DNA of 64,000 bases, taken from the NCBI RefSeq assembly GCF_020215705.1, contig NZ_JAIWNB010000006.1, forward strand, positions 310,001 to 374,000. The letters run 5' to 3'. Shown here one piece after another: positions 39,846 through 47,877 of the stretch. Every line of letters begins with the position of its first letter. Positions within the stretch are counted from its first letter, which is position 1. Origin of the DNA: Nonomuraea aurantiaca (GTDB lineage: Bacteria; Actinomycetota; Actinomycetes; Streptosporangiales; Streptosporangiaceae). A model generated the notes under the pieces. That model saw only the letters and a list, made by a program, of their open reading frames with translations, was not told the origin of the DNA and did no database searches. Position numbers and translations under genes: made by a program.

Positions 39846-40867
39846 TACTTGACCTGGTTGCCCCATAGGTTCTTGTCGTCGACATTGTCCTTGGTGACGA
39901 GGGGGGCGGGAAGCTGGTCCTCCAGGCCGTTCGGCAGCTGGATGATCGTGCTGTCGTGGTCGGTCGGTCCCGGCTTGAAGGTCTTGCCGTCGATCGCCGC
40001 CTTGGCATAGAAGAGGGCGTACTTCGCGTACAGGTCAGCGGGCTGCGACACCGTGGCGTCGATGTCGCCCTTGCGGATCGCCTCGAACTCCTGCGGGATG
40101 CCGTCGTTCGAGACCACGAACACGTGCTTGGCATCGGTCGGCGGGACGAGCAGCCCCTTCTGCTTCAGCACCTGGAGCGTCGGGGCTAGATGCACGCCAC
40201 CGGCATGCATATAGATGCCCTTGATATCCGGGTTCTGCTCCAGCCTGGTCTGCAGCATGGACGCGGCCTTGCTGCCCTCCCACTCGGTCGGCTCCTCGAA
40301 GACCGTGATCCCGGGGAACTTCGTCTTCATGCACTCGCGGAACGCCTCGGCCCGGTCGCGCCCGTTGATCGAGCTCAGGGAGCCCATCAGCTGGACGACC
40401 TTGCCCTTGCCGCCGAGCTTCTCGCCCAAGAACTCGCAGGCTTTCGTCCCGTACGCCCGGTTGTCGGCGCGTACGACCATGTAGACCTGGCCCTTGTCCG
40501 GCCGGGTGTCGACGGTCACGACGGGGATCTTCTTGTTCGCCAGCGTCTGGAGGGTCGTGGCGATCGCGCCGGTGTCCTGGGGAGCCATCACGATCGCCTT
40601 GGCCCCTTGACCGGTCAGCGCCTGAACGTTGTTGACCAGCTTGGTCACGTCGTTCTGCGAGTTGGTCGCGGGCATCAGGTCGACCTTGAGCTCGCCGGCC
40701 ATCTGCGGGACGTACTTGATGTAGGAGTTCCAGAAGTCGGAGTCGGCGCGCGGGTGGTCGATGCCGACCTTCCCGCCGCCTCCTCCGGCTTCCGTCTGAC
40801 CTCCGGAACCGCACGCGGTGATGACCGCGAGGAGGGCCGCGCCTGCGGCTAAAGGACCGAACTTCAT
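39845..40867 (-). CDS. Sugar ABC transporter substrate-binding lipoprotein
   Basis: A 340 aa periplasmic-binding-type I protein (RbsB/XylF class) with signal peptide and lipobox VITACGSGG. The fold is shown by AKAIVMAPQDTGAIATTLQT, IPVVTVDTRPDKGQ and the hinge region FVVSNDGIPQEFEAIRKGDI. It is lipid-anchored outside the cell and is inferred to bind L-fucose or a related 6-deoxy sugar. A 79 bp gap containing repeated GACCGG separates it from the upstream SDR gene. Confidence 0.9.
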   Translation of the reverse strand: MKFGPLAAGAALLAVITACGSGGQTEAGGGGGKVGIDHPRADSDFWNSYIKYVPQMAGELKVDLMPATNSQNDVTKLVNNVQALTGQGAKAIVMAPQDTGAIATTLQTLANKKIPVVTVDTRPDKGQVYMVVRADNRAYGTKACEFLGEKLGGKGKVVQLMGSLSSINGRDRAEAFRECMKTKFPGITVFEEPTEWEGSKAASMLQTRLEQNPDIKGIYMHAGGVHLAPTLQVLKQKGLLVPPTDAKHVFVVSNDGIPQEFEAIRKGDIDATVSQPADLYAKYALFYAKAAIDGKTFKPGPTDHDSTIIQLPNGLEDQLPAPLVTKDNVDDKNLWGNQVK

Positions 40868-40946
40868 GGTTGGGGGGTTCCTTTGCTCGAATGCCTCTGC
40901 TTGACCGGCCCTCGACTGGCTTGGTCGACCGGTTCGACCGGCCCGC

Positions 40947-41681
40947 TTAGTTGACCGGCCGGAGCCGCAGCCCTTGCATGCCGCCGTCGACCGCGAGCGA
41001 GGTGCCGGTCGTCGCGCCGGCCTCGGGCCCGGCCAGGTAGGCGATCGCCGCGGCCACCTCCTGCGCGCTGACCAGGCGGCCCATCGGCTGCCTGGCGTTC
41101 AGCGCCTTCCTCTCCGCCACCGGGTCGTCGGCGGCGTCGAGCAGCCTGCCGACCCACGGGGTGTCCGCTGTGCCAGGATTGACGCAGTTGACCCTGATGC
41201 CCTCCCGTACGTGATCCGCCGCCATCGCCAGCGTGAGCGACAGCACCGCGCCCTTGGTCGCGCTGTAGAGCGCCCGGTTCGGCAGGCCCGCGGTGGCCGC
41301 GATCGAGCACGTGTTGACCACCGCCGCGTGCTCCGACTTCCTCAGGTACGGCAACGCCGCCCGGGTCACGCGGACCATGCCGAACACGTTGACGTCGAAC
41401 GCCTTCTGCCACTCGCTGTCGGGGTTGTCGGCGACCGTACCCTGTGCCCCGATGCCCGCGTTGTTGACCACGATGTCGATGCCGCCGAGCCGCTCGGCCG
41501 CCTCGGCCACGGCGGCGCGTACGCCGACGTCGTCCGTGACGTCCACCTTGATGCCGATGAACGGGTCACCGGGCGGGTTGATGTCGAAACAGGCGACCTT
41601 CATACCGCGCTCGACGAGCAACGTGGCCGTGGCGAGGCCGATACCGGCTCCGCCGCCCGTGACAATCGCTTTGAGACTCAT
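40947..41681 (-). CDS. SDR dehydrogenase, probable 2-keto-3-deoxy-L-fuconate dehydrogenase
   Basis: A 244 aa classical SDR with the cofactor motif TGGGAGIGLATA, NNAGIGA, catalytic Ser in NTCSIAATAG and YSATK. The Asp in ACFDINPPG indicates NAD preference. In the L-fucose route this step oxidises 2-keto-3-deoxy-L-fuconate to the 2,4-diketo acid. ATG 41681 overlaps the dehydratase stop (ATGA). The pathway step is inferred from context. Confidence 0.82.
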   Translation of the reverse strand: MSLKAIVTGGGAGIGLATATLLVERGMKVACFDINPPGDPFIGIKVDVTDDVGVRAAVAEAAERLGGIDIVVNNAGIGAQGTVADNPDSEWQKAFDVNVFGMVRVTRAALPYLRKSEHAAVVNTCSIAATAGLPNRALYSATKGAVLSLTLAMAADHVREGIRVNCVNPGTADTPWVGRLLDAADDPVAERKALNARQPMGRLVSAQEVAAAIAYLAGPEAGATTGTSLAVDGGMQGLRLRPVN

Positions 41682-43000
41682 GCGTCCCTCCAGACCTCGC
41701 CGCCGGGGAAAGTGTGGGCGGCGATCGATTCGGGGTGCATCGCCGCGCTGAAGCCCGGCGCGCTGGGGGCGGCGTAGCGGCCGTCCTGGATGACCACGGG
41801 GTCGACGAAATGCTCGTGCAGGTGGTCGACGTACTCGATCACCCGGTTGTCCATCGTGCCGGTCACGGCCACATAGTCGAACATCGACAGGTGCTGCACC
41901 AGCTCGCACAGCCCGACGCCGCCGGCGTGCGGGCAGACGGGGATGCCGAACCTGGCCGCGAGCAGCAGGATCGCGATGTTCTCGTTAACACCGCCGACCC
42001 GGGCAGAGTCCAGTTGCAGGTACGAGATCGCGCCGGCCTGCAGGAGCTGCTTGAACACGATCCGGTTCTGCACGTGTTCGCCGGTGGCCACCGGGATGGG
42101 CTTGATGCCCGCGGCGATGGCGGCGTGGCCGAGGACGTCGTCGGGGCTGGTCGGCTCCTCCACCCAGTGCGGGTTGAACTGCTGGAGAGCGTTCACCCAG
42201 TCGATGGCCGCGCCCACGTCCCAGCGCTGGTTGGCGTCGATCGCGATGGGGAAGTCGGCCCCGCACACCTCGCGGGCCACCCGGAAACGTCGGATGTCGT
42301 CGTCGAGGTCGGCGCCCACCTTGAGCTTGATCTGGCCGAAGCCGGCGTCGAGCGCCTCCTTGCACAGCCGGCGCAGCTTGTCGTCGTCGTAGCCGAGCCA
42401 GCCCGGGGAAGTGGTGTAGGCGGGGTACCCCTCGCGCTTGATGTCCTCGACCCGCTGCGCCTTCCCCTTTTCCGCTTTTTTCAGGATTTCTAGGGCCTGT
42501 TCGGGCGTCAGGGCGTCGCTCAGGTACCGGAAGTCGATGAGATCGACGATCTCCTCGGGGGTCATCTCGGACAGCAGCCGCCAGAGCGGCTTGCCCGCCC
42601 GCTTCGCCTTCAGATCCCACAGCGCGTTGACCACGGCGGAGATCGCCATGTGCATGACGCCCTTCTCGGGGCCCAGCCAGCGCAGCTGCGAGTCGTAGAC
42701 CATCTCCTTGTACAGGGCGCCCAGGTCCTCGACGTCCCGGCCGATCACGTAGGACTCGAGGGCGCTGATCGCCGCGGTCTGCACGTCGTTGCCGCGCCCG
42801 ATGGTGAACGCGAACCCGTGCCCCTCGTAGCCGTCATCGGTTTTGAGAACCACGTAAGCGGCGGAGTAGTCGGGGTCGGGGTTCATGGCGTCGGAGCCGT
42901 CGAGCTCGCGGGAGGTGGGGAAGCGGATGTCGTGCGTCTCCAACTCCACGATCCGGTAGCTCTTTTGCCGGAAGCTCTTCTGTCCGTCGGGAGTCGTCAT
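41678..43000 (-). CDS. L-fuconate dehydratase (enolase superfamily)
   Basis: The 440 aa protein matches FucD/ENOSF1-type enzymes throughout, including TSRELDGSDAMNPDPDYSAA, SQLRWLGPEKGVMHMAI, FRYLSDALT and YPAYTTSPGWLGY. Catalytic residues visible are the KxK in GQIKLKVGA, Asp/Asn in IDANQRWD, Glu in VEEPTSPDD, Glu in ATGEHVQN and His in CPHAGGVGL. It dehydrates L-fuconate to 2-keto-3-deoxy-L-fuconate and is the anchor for assigning the whole operon to L-fucose. The start overlaps the FAH gene stop (ATGA). Confidence 0.92.
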   Translation of the reverse strand: MTTPDGQKSFRQKSYRIVELETHDIRFPTSRELDGSDAMNPDPDYSAAYVVLKTDDGYEGHGFAFTIGRGNDVQTAAISALESYVIGRDVEDLGALYKEMVYDSQLRWLGPEKGVMHMAISAVVNALWDLKAKRAGKPLWRLLSEMTPEEIVDLIDFRYLSDALTPEQALEILKKAEKGKAQRVEDIKREGYPAYTTSPGWLGYDDDKLRRLCKEALDAGFGQIKLKVGADLDDDIRRFRVAREVCGADFPIAIDANQRWDVGAAIDWVNALQQFNPHWVEEPTSPDDVLGHAAIAAGIKPIPVATGEHVQNRIVFKQLLQAGAISYLQLDSARVGGVNENIAILLLAARFGIPVCPHAGGVGLCELVQHLSMFDYVAVTGTMDNRVIEYVDHLHEHFVDPVVIQDGRYAAPSAPGFSAAMHPESIAAHTFPGGEVWRDA

Positions 43001-43842
43001 GCCTGGCCCACCGTCTGGCGCTGGCGGCCGAGCCCCTCGATCTCCAGCTCCATCACGTCACCCGCGCGCAGGTACGGCTGGCCGGGCATCCCCATGGCGA
43101 CCCCGGCCGGGGTGCCGGTGTTGATCACATCACCGGGATCGAGCACCATGAACTGGCTCAGATACCGGACGATCTCCGCCACATCGAAGATCATGTTCTT
43201 GGTGGCGCCGTCCTGGCGCACCTCACCGTTCACCGACAGCCGCATGGTCAGATTCTGCGGGTCGGCCACCTCATCGGCGGTCACCAGCCAAGGCCCGAGC
43301 GGATTGAACGTCTCGCACGACTTGCCCTTGTCCCACTGGCCACCCCGCTCCAGCTGGAACTCCCGCTCAGAGACATCGTTGGCCACCGCGTACCCCGCGA
43401 TGACGTCGAGCGCTTCCTCCCGACTGCCCAGGTAGCGGGCCCGCTTACCGATGATGACGGCCAGCTCCACCTCCCAGTCGGTCTTCAGGCTGTTCCGCGG
43501 TACGAGCACCTCGTCGTAGGGGCCGACCATGGTGTTGGCGGCCTTCATGAACACGACCGGCTCCGCCGGAACCTCCGCTCCGGACTCGGCGGCGTGGTCG
43601 CTGTAGTTCAGCCCGATACAGACGATCTTGCCTGGCCGCGCGACCGGAGCTCCGATGCGCAGCCCCTCGGCCGCGATCACGGGCAGCGCATCACGTTCGA
43701 GCGCGTCGCGGACGCGCGCCACTCCCCCGGAAGCGAGGAAAGCCCCATCGATCTCGGGCTCTCCGATGTCGCGCAGGTTACCGGCGCCGTCCATCACCAC
43801 CGGACGCTCCTGGCCGACAGGTCCTACTCGCAGCAGCTTCAC
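42997..43842 (-). CDS. FAH-family hydrolase, probable 2,4-diketo-3-deoxy-L-fuconate hydrolase
   Basis: A 281 aa fumarylacetoacetate-hydrolase fold protein: IVCIGLNYSDHAAESGAEVP, FMKAANTMVGPYDEVLVPRN, metal ligands in DWEVELAVIIGKRARYL and the closing GDVINTGTPAGVAMGM. It would split 2,4-diketo-3-deoxy-L-fuconate to pyruvate and lactate. GTG 43842 has AAGGATG upstream. It is the first gene of the operon; three GntR-type sites lie in the 200 bp upstream. Confidence 0.85.
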   Translation of the reverse strand: MKLLRVGPVGQERPVVMDGAGNLRDIGEPEIDGAFLASGGVARVRDALERDALPVIAAEGLRIGAPVARPGKIVCIGLNYSDHAAESGAEVPAEPVVFMKAANTMVGPYDEVLVPRNSLKTDWEVELAVIIGKRARYLGSREEALDVIAGYAVANDVSEREFQLERGGQWDKGKSCETFNPLGPWLVTADEVADPQNLTMRLSVNGEVRQDGATKNMIFDVAEIVRYLSQFMVLDPGDVINTGTPAGVAMGMPGQPYLRAGDVMELEIEGLGRQRQTVGQA

Positions 43843-43858
43843 ACCGCATCCTTAAGTT

Positions 43859-43873
43859 ATACATCGGATGTAT
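43859..43873. promoter_or_regulatory. GntR operator site 1 of the L-fucose operon
   Basis: ATACATC-G-GATGTAT is a perfect 15 bp palindrome 17 bp upstream of the FAH start. Its core ACATCGGATG matches the palindrome before the GntR gene at 32275. Confidence 0.75.
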
Positions 43874-43924
43874 CTAGCATGATGCTGGTCGGCCTGGGTA
43901 GGGCCTGTCAAGCCTCCACGCGCG

Positions 43925-43939
43925 ATACATCGGATCCAT
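43925..43939. promoter_or_regulatory. GntR operator site 2 (imperfect)
   Basis: ATACATCGGATCCAT differs from site 1 at two bases. Its centre is 66 bp upstream of the site 1 centre, close to six helical turns. Confidence 0.6.
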
Positions 43940-44035
43940 AGAGGTCGAGAGTGGCGCTGAAGTCGCATTACAAACGGTTGCAGGAGCGAGCTTCGCCCAC
44001 CCTTTGCGCGATGGGCCACTGCATGGCCGTCACAG

Positions 44036-44045
44036 ACATCGGATG
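44036..44045. promoter_or_regulatory. GntR operator site 3 (core only)
   Basis: ACATCGGATG repeats the core of site 1 but the flanks are not symmetric. It lies 109 bp beyond site 2, so it may be a weak or chance site. Confidence 0.4.
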
Positions 44046-44430
44046 GGCGCCGTTCCCCATCCCGGACTCCTTTCACCTGCGTAACGGGTTGATCCTCGGA
44101 GGTCTAGCATAAATCGCCGGGCGAACCGGGGCTCACCCACCTCGCAGCCTTCCCCATCCGCCTCCACCACAAGCCCCACTTAACGGGTAAACCCCCGCCA
44201 AAGCCCCTCAAACACCCGATGAATCCCCACAATGCCCCACGTACGACACCATCCCCCATCCCTCACGACCAGCCCTCCCCCACTCCCGACCCTCACCCTC
44301 GCAACCCAGCGACGCCACCAACCACACCAACCCCAAAACCGAGGACTGTCCGGCAAACGGTTGGAATCCCACCGCAGGCGGTGATCGCTTTATCACTCCA
44401 GCCGTAGGTCGTTTTCTTGCCGGGCGGCGA
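44046..44430. other. Intergenic stretch with strongly C-rich plus strand
   Basis: No credible gene is seen; the short open frames on both strands exist only because the strand is C-rich and lacks T. From about 44120 to 44340 the plus strand is dominated by C and A, with hardly any G. Near the end, CCGCAGGCGG and GTGATCGCTTTATCAC can form small hairpins that may terminate the TetR gene. Confidence 0.5.
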
Positions 44431-45048
44431 TCAGCCTTGCGCTGGGGGCCAGGCGGCCAGTGCCAGTTCCGCGGTTTCGGTGAGCTCCGTGGCCGTGGCG
44501 CCGTCGCGGGCCCGCTGTGACATGCCCTGGATGATCGCGGCGAAGTAGGCGGCCAGGGCGCGAGGGTTGGCTGCGGCGGATAGCTCGCCTTGCCGCTGCG
44601 CGGTCGTCAGGCGGGTTTCGAAGGCGGCCAGGTTCGCGTTGCGGAGGTCGCTCAGGAATGTCGAGATGTCGGCGTCCTGGACCGTGACGTTGGTGGCGGC
44701 GCTGATGGTCAGGCAGCCGGCCGGGTGGGAGGGGTCGGGATAGACGGCGGCCGCCTCGCGAAGGATGCGGCGGAACGCGCCGTGGGCTGTGCGCTCCTCT
44801 TCCAGGGCGGTGCCGATGAACGCACCGACGGGAGAGAGCCCGTAAGCGTGGACGACCTCTTTGAACAAGGATTTCTTATCCCCGAACGCCGCATACAGGC
44901 TGCCGGGTTTGATGTCCATCGCCCGGGTCAGCTCGCCGATGGTGGTGGCCTCGTAACCGTGCTCCCAGAACAGTCGCGTCGCGGCTGCCAGGGCCGTCGT
45001 GCGGTCGAACGCCGGTGGCCGTCCGCGCTTCACGCCTGGTCCATTCAT
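44431..45048 (-). CDS. TetR family transcriptional regulator
   Basis: A 205 aa protein with helix-turn-helix TTIGELTRAMDIKPGSLYAA, then FGDKKSLF, typical of AcrR/TetR repressors of reductase genes. It is divergent from an SDR gene with an 88 bp spacer containing a perfect palindrome, so it most likely represses that gene and itself. ATG 45048 is used; the earlier TTG falls in the operator region. Confidence 0.88.
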   Translation of the reverse strand: MNGPGVKRGRPPAFDRTTALAAATRLFWEHGYEATTIGELTRAMDIKPGSLYAAFGDKKSLFKEVVHAYGLSPVGAFIGTALEEERTAHGAFRRILREAAAVYPDPSHPAGCLTISAATNVTVQDADISTFLSDLRNANLAAFETRLTTAQRQGELSAAANPRALAAYFAAIIQGMSQRARDGATATELTETAELALAAWPPAQG

Positions 45049-45093
45049 GCCCTTGATTTTAGAGCGAGCGCTCAAGAAAGCGTGCTACGTTCA

Positions 45094-45115
45094 TTCTTGA
45101 GTCATCGCTCAAGAA
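45094..45115. promoter_or_regulatory. TetR operator palindrome
   Basis: TTCTTGAG-TCATCG-CTCAAGAA has perfect 8 bp arms with a 6 bp spacer between the divergent TetR and SDR genes. A related half-site, CGCTCAAGAAA, lies at 45069-45079 nearer the TetR start. Confidence 0.75.
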
Positions 45116-45136
45116 ATGGAGAGGCGGTCAACAGCC

Positions 45137-45910
45137 ATGGCAGCAGAAGCACTTGAAGGCAAGGTCGCGCTGGTCACGGGCGGCAGCCGAGGCATCGGTC
45201 GGGCCATCGCCGAACGACTCGCCCGGGACGGTGCCGCCGTCGGCGTCGCCTACGCCCGGGACGAGACGGCGGTCGACGAGACCGTCGAGCGAATCCGGAA
45301 GAACGGGGGGCTGGCCTTCGCACTACGCGCCGAGCTGGGACGGCACGGCGACGCGAGGCGCCTCTGGGCCGCCTTCGACACCGCGGGCAAAGACCACGCG
45401 TCCGACGGGAAGCTCGACATCATCGTCAACAACGCCGGCATAGGGCGCAGCGCGGCGCTGGCCTCGTTGACCGAGGACGGCTTCGACGAGATCTTCGCCG
45501 TGAACGTGCGTGCGCCGTTCTTCATCGTGCAGCAGGGGCTGTCGCGCCTGCGTGACGGAGGCCGGATCATCAACATCTCCAGCGGTGCGGCCCGCCTGGC
45601 CATGCCGGAGATCATCGCCTATGGCGCCACCAAGGGCGCACTGGACACCTTCACCCTCAACCTCGCCAAGGAGCTCGGCCCAAGGGGCATCACGGTCAAC
45701 TCGGTGGCCCCCGGGATCGTCGACACGGATGTCAATGCGGCCTGGCTGCGGGGCAATCCGGAGGCCGAGGCACACGCGGCGTCGCTGGCCGCCCTTGGCC
45801 GGGTCGGACAGCCGGAAGACGTGGCCGACATCGTAGCCTTCCTCGCCTCCAACGACGCGCGCTGGGTGACAGGCCGGGTCATCGACGCGACGGGAGGTGC
45901 CGGGCTGTGA
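45137..45910 (+). CDS. SDR family oxidoreductase controlled by adjacent TetR
   Basis: A 257 aa classical SDR with cofactor motif VTGGSRGIGRAIAE, NNAGIGRSA, catalytic Ser in INISSGAARLA, YGATKGAL and C-terminal RWVTGRVIDATGGAG. The fold and lengths suit a quinone or ketone reductase using NADPH. ATG 45137 gives the family start AAEALEGKVALVTGG; ATG 45116 would add seven residues. It forms a typical TetR/SDR detoxification pair. Confidence 0.87.
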   Translation: MAAEALEGKVALVTGGSRGIGRAIAERLARDGAAVGVAYARDETAVDETVERIRKNGGLAFALRAELGRHGDARRLWAAFDTAGKDHASDGKLDIIVNNAGIGRSAALASLTEDGFDEIFAVNVRAPFFIVQQGLSRLRDGGRIINISSGAARLAMPEIIAYGATKGALDTFTLNLAKELGPRGITVNSVAPGIVDTDVNAAWLRGNPEAEAHAASLAALGRVGQPEDVADIVAFLASNDARWVTGRVIDATGGAGL

Positions 45911-46391
45911 GTTGTTCGGTGCGTCTCTTCCATGGTCCCCACCCTCCACGGACCGTCACAGGGACTGAGACGGTCACGCGACAGACCTCCCGGAAACCAT
46001 TGGAGTCAGCGCGCCAGGGACCACCAGACCTGAGCAGCAGAGGGAGCCGGAAGCGAGCCAAGCGGCGCCGACAGACACCGCAGCCCAGCAACCGCATGGC
46101 AGGACGAGAGACGGACGGCGCCGTACACACGCCGAGACGAACGAAAGGACCGCCAGGGAGCCTGGAGAGAGCCGTGGGACAGCACCCCAGGGAGAGCTGA
46201 GAGAGAGCTGAGAGAGCAAGAGCGGGGCCGCTGGACGGATGGGCGGACAGGTTGGCATGATCACGGACGAGCAGACAAGATGAGTCGGCCTCAGGCATGA
46301 CAGAGCCGGCCTGGGGGCTCAGGTGGGCTGGAACGGCAGGGGGATCGGGATGATGGCGGGGCGGGCGGTTGACTGAGGCCGCAGCACGTAA
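45911..46391. other. Intergenic region without a supported gene
   Basis: This stretch has no open frame with convincing codon use or recognisable sequence. It holds a dispersed repeat copy at 45946-45986 and a short GAGAGCTGA-type tandem repeat at about 46190-46220. The P450 promoter region begins at its right end. Confidence 0.5.
45946..45986. repeat. Second copy of dispersed repeat
   Basis: This 41 bp segment aligns without gaps to 19429-19469, with about three quarters of bases identical. Shared parts are CCACGG, CCGTCACAG and GACGGTC, which form an inverted pair (GACCGTC...GACGGTC). Both copies lie just downstream of a gene. Confidence 0.6.
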
Positions 46392-46405
46392 TAGAACACG
46401 TTTCA
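46392..46405. promoter_or_regulatory. KstR-type operator upstream of the P450 gene
   Basis: TAGAACACGTTTCA fits TNNAACNNGTTNNA at all fixed positions and shares TAGAAC with the two other boxes in the window. It is 54 bp before the P450 start. Confidence 0.75.
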
Positions 46406-46417
46406 ATAAGGTGCTTA

Positions 46418-46431
46418 ACCAAGCGCTTGAT
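46418..46431. promoter_or_regulatory. KstR2-type operator upstream of the P450 gene
   Basis: ACCAAGCGCTTGAT fits the KstR2 motif AnCAAGnnCTTGnT at every fixed position and contains the 10 bp palindrome CAAGCGCTTG. It lies between the KstR-type box and the start codon. Confidence 0.55.
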
Positions 46432-46458
46432 CACTCCACAGGCCCGAGGTGAGCTCGA

Positions 46459-47646
46459 GTGCATATTGACCTCGTCGACCAGGACCATTACGCAACCTCC
46501 GGCCCGCCACACGAGCAGTTGCGCTGGCTGCGCGACAACGATCCCGTACACCGGCACGAGGGCGAGCCCGACTTCTGGGCCGTCACCCGATATGACGATG
46601 TCGTACAGGTGTCCCGGCGCTCGGACCTCTTCTCCTCGTCCAGGAAACTGGCACTGTTCAACGAGGTCACCGAGGACCAGCGGGCGCTCCAGCGGCTGAT
46701 GATGCTCAACCAGGACCCACCGGAGCACACGCGGCGGCGCTCGCTGGTCAACCGGGGGTTCACACCGCGCACGATTGGAGCGCTCGAACAGCACATCCGG
46801 GATATCTGCGACGACCTTCTCGACAAATGCTCGGGCGAGGCGGACTTCGTCACCGAGGTGGCGGCTCCGCTGCCGCTCTACGTGATCTGCGAACTGCTCG
46901 GCGCCCCGGTCGCGGACCGGGACAAGATCTTCAACTGGTCGAACCGCATGATCGGCGCGCAGGATCCCGACTACGCCACCTCACCGGACGAGGGCGGCGC
47001 GGCGGCCATGGAGGTGTACGCGTACGCCAACCAGCTGGCCGCCCAGCGCAAGGCGAACCCGCGCGACGACATCGTCACCAAGCTCATCCAGCCCGACGAG
47101 AAGAGCGGTGAGACGCTCGGGGAGGATGAATTCGACCTGTTCGTCCTCCTGCTGGTGGTCGCCGGCAACGAGACCACCCGCAACGCGGCCTCCGGCGGAA
47201 TGCTCGCCCTCTTCGAGCACCCCGAGCAGTGGCAGCGACTGGTCGCGGACCCCACGCTGGCGAGCACGGCGTCCGACGAGATCGTCCGGTGGGTGTCACC
47301 GGTGAACCTGTTCCGGCGCACGGCCACGGCGGACGTGGAGCTGGGCGGCCAGCAGATCGCCGAGGGCGACAAGGTCGTGGTCTTCTACTCGTCGGCGAAT
47401 CGGGACACCTCCATTTTCCCGGACGCCGAGGTATTCGACATCGGCCGCAACCCGAACCCGCACATCGGATTCGGCGGCGGTGGGGCACACTTCTGCCTGG
47501 GCAATCACCTGGCGAAGCTGGAGCTGCGGGTGCTGTTCGAGCAACTGGCCCGGCGGTATCCCCGGTTGCGGCAGACGGGAGAGGCACGGCGCCTACGGTC
47601 GAACTTCATCAACGGCATCAAGGAACTGCCAGTCGTCATGGACTGA
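46459..47646 (+). CDS. Cytochrome P450, CYP125/CYP142-like steroid hydroxylase
   Basis: A 395 aa P450 with I-helix VVAGNETTRNAASGG, ExxR in DEIVRW-adjacent helix, and the heme loop GFGGGGAHFCLGNHLAKLEL with axial Cys near residue 346. Segments such as KIFNWSNRMIGAQDPDYA and PRDDIVTKLIQPDE resemble mycobacterial CYP125 as remembered, while the C-terminus is nearer CYP142. Those enzymes oxidise C26/27 of cholesterol to start side-chain degradation. KstR- and KstR2-type boxes support this role. GTG 46459 follows GAGGTGAG. Confidence 0.85.
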   Translation: MHIDLVDQDHYATSGPPHEQLRWLRDNDPVHRHEGEPDFWAVTRYDDVVQVSRRSDLFSSSRKLALFNEVTEDQRALQRLMMLNQDPPEHTRRRSLVNRGFTPRTIGALEQHIRDICDDLLDKCSGEADFVTEVAAPLPLYVICELLGAPVADRDKIFNWSNRMIGAQDPDYATSPDEGGAAAMEVYAYANQLAAQRKANPRDDIVTKLIQPDEKSGETLGEDEFDLFVLLLVVAGNETTRNAASGGMLALFEHPEQWQRLVADPTLASTASDEIVRWVSPVNLFRRTATADVELGGQQIAEGDKVVVFYSSANRDTSIFPDAEVFDIGRNPNPHIGFGGGGAHFCLGNHLAKLELRVLFEQLARRYPRLRQTGEARRLRSNFINGIKELPVVMD

Positions 47647-47665
47647 TGCTGCATGGGCTGATCGC

Positions 47666-47696
47666 CGGCCAGCCGGCCCTTTTGGCCGGCTGGCCG
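47666..47696 (+). terminator. Hairpin terminator after the P450 gene
   Basis: Arms 47666-47678 and 47684-47696 (13 bp, GC-rich) surround loop CTTTT, 20 bp after the P450 stop. No long T-run follows, which is common for actinobacterial terminators. Confidence 0.7.
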
Positions 47697-47877
47697 CCGT
47701 GGGAGATCGCGAGCCGGCCGACCCGTAGCTGGTGAAGAGATTGACTTTCCTGATGCTGAATAGTGCCCCCAACGGCCAGCGGACATACCCAAGAGGCCTC
47801 ACCACTCGCAGGTCAGGGCTCTACTGGTATTCGCCTCGGCTCCATTTGCCGACGAAAGCCCGCTTCCATGGCTTTGG

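Noticed and set aside
39846..39866. Start of the sugar ATPase at ATG 39866
   Set aside because: It would put seven extra residues inside the binding-protein gene; ATG 39845 overlaps the TAA stop in the way seen at other junctions of this operon.
44208..44407. Two overlapping 62-codon frames on opposite strands
   Set aside because: Both are by-products of the C-rich stretch; composition is Pro/Thr or Gly/Glu low complexity with no ribosome site.
45879..46406. Minus-strand frame of 175 codons and a plus-strand frame at 45907-46200
   Set aside because: No domain and no ribosome site; the codon composition is unlike genes here, and the region carries a dispersed repeat and the P450 operators.
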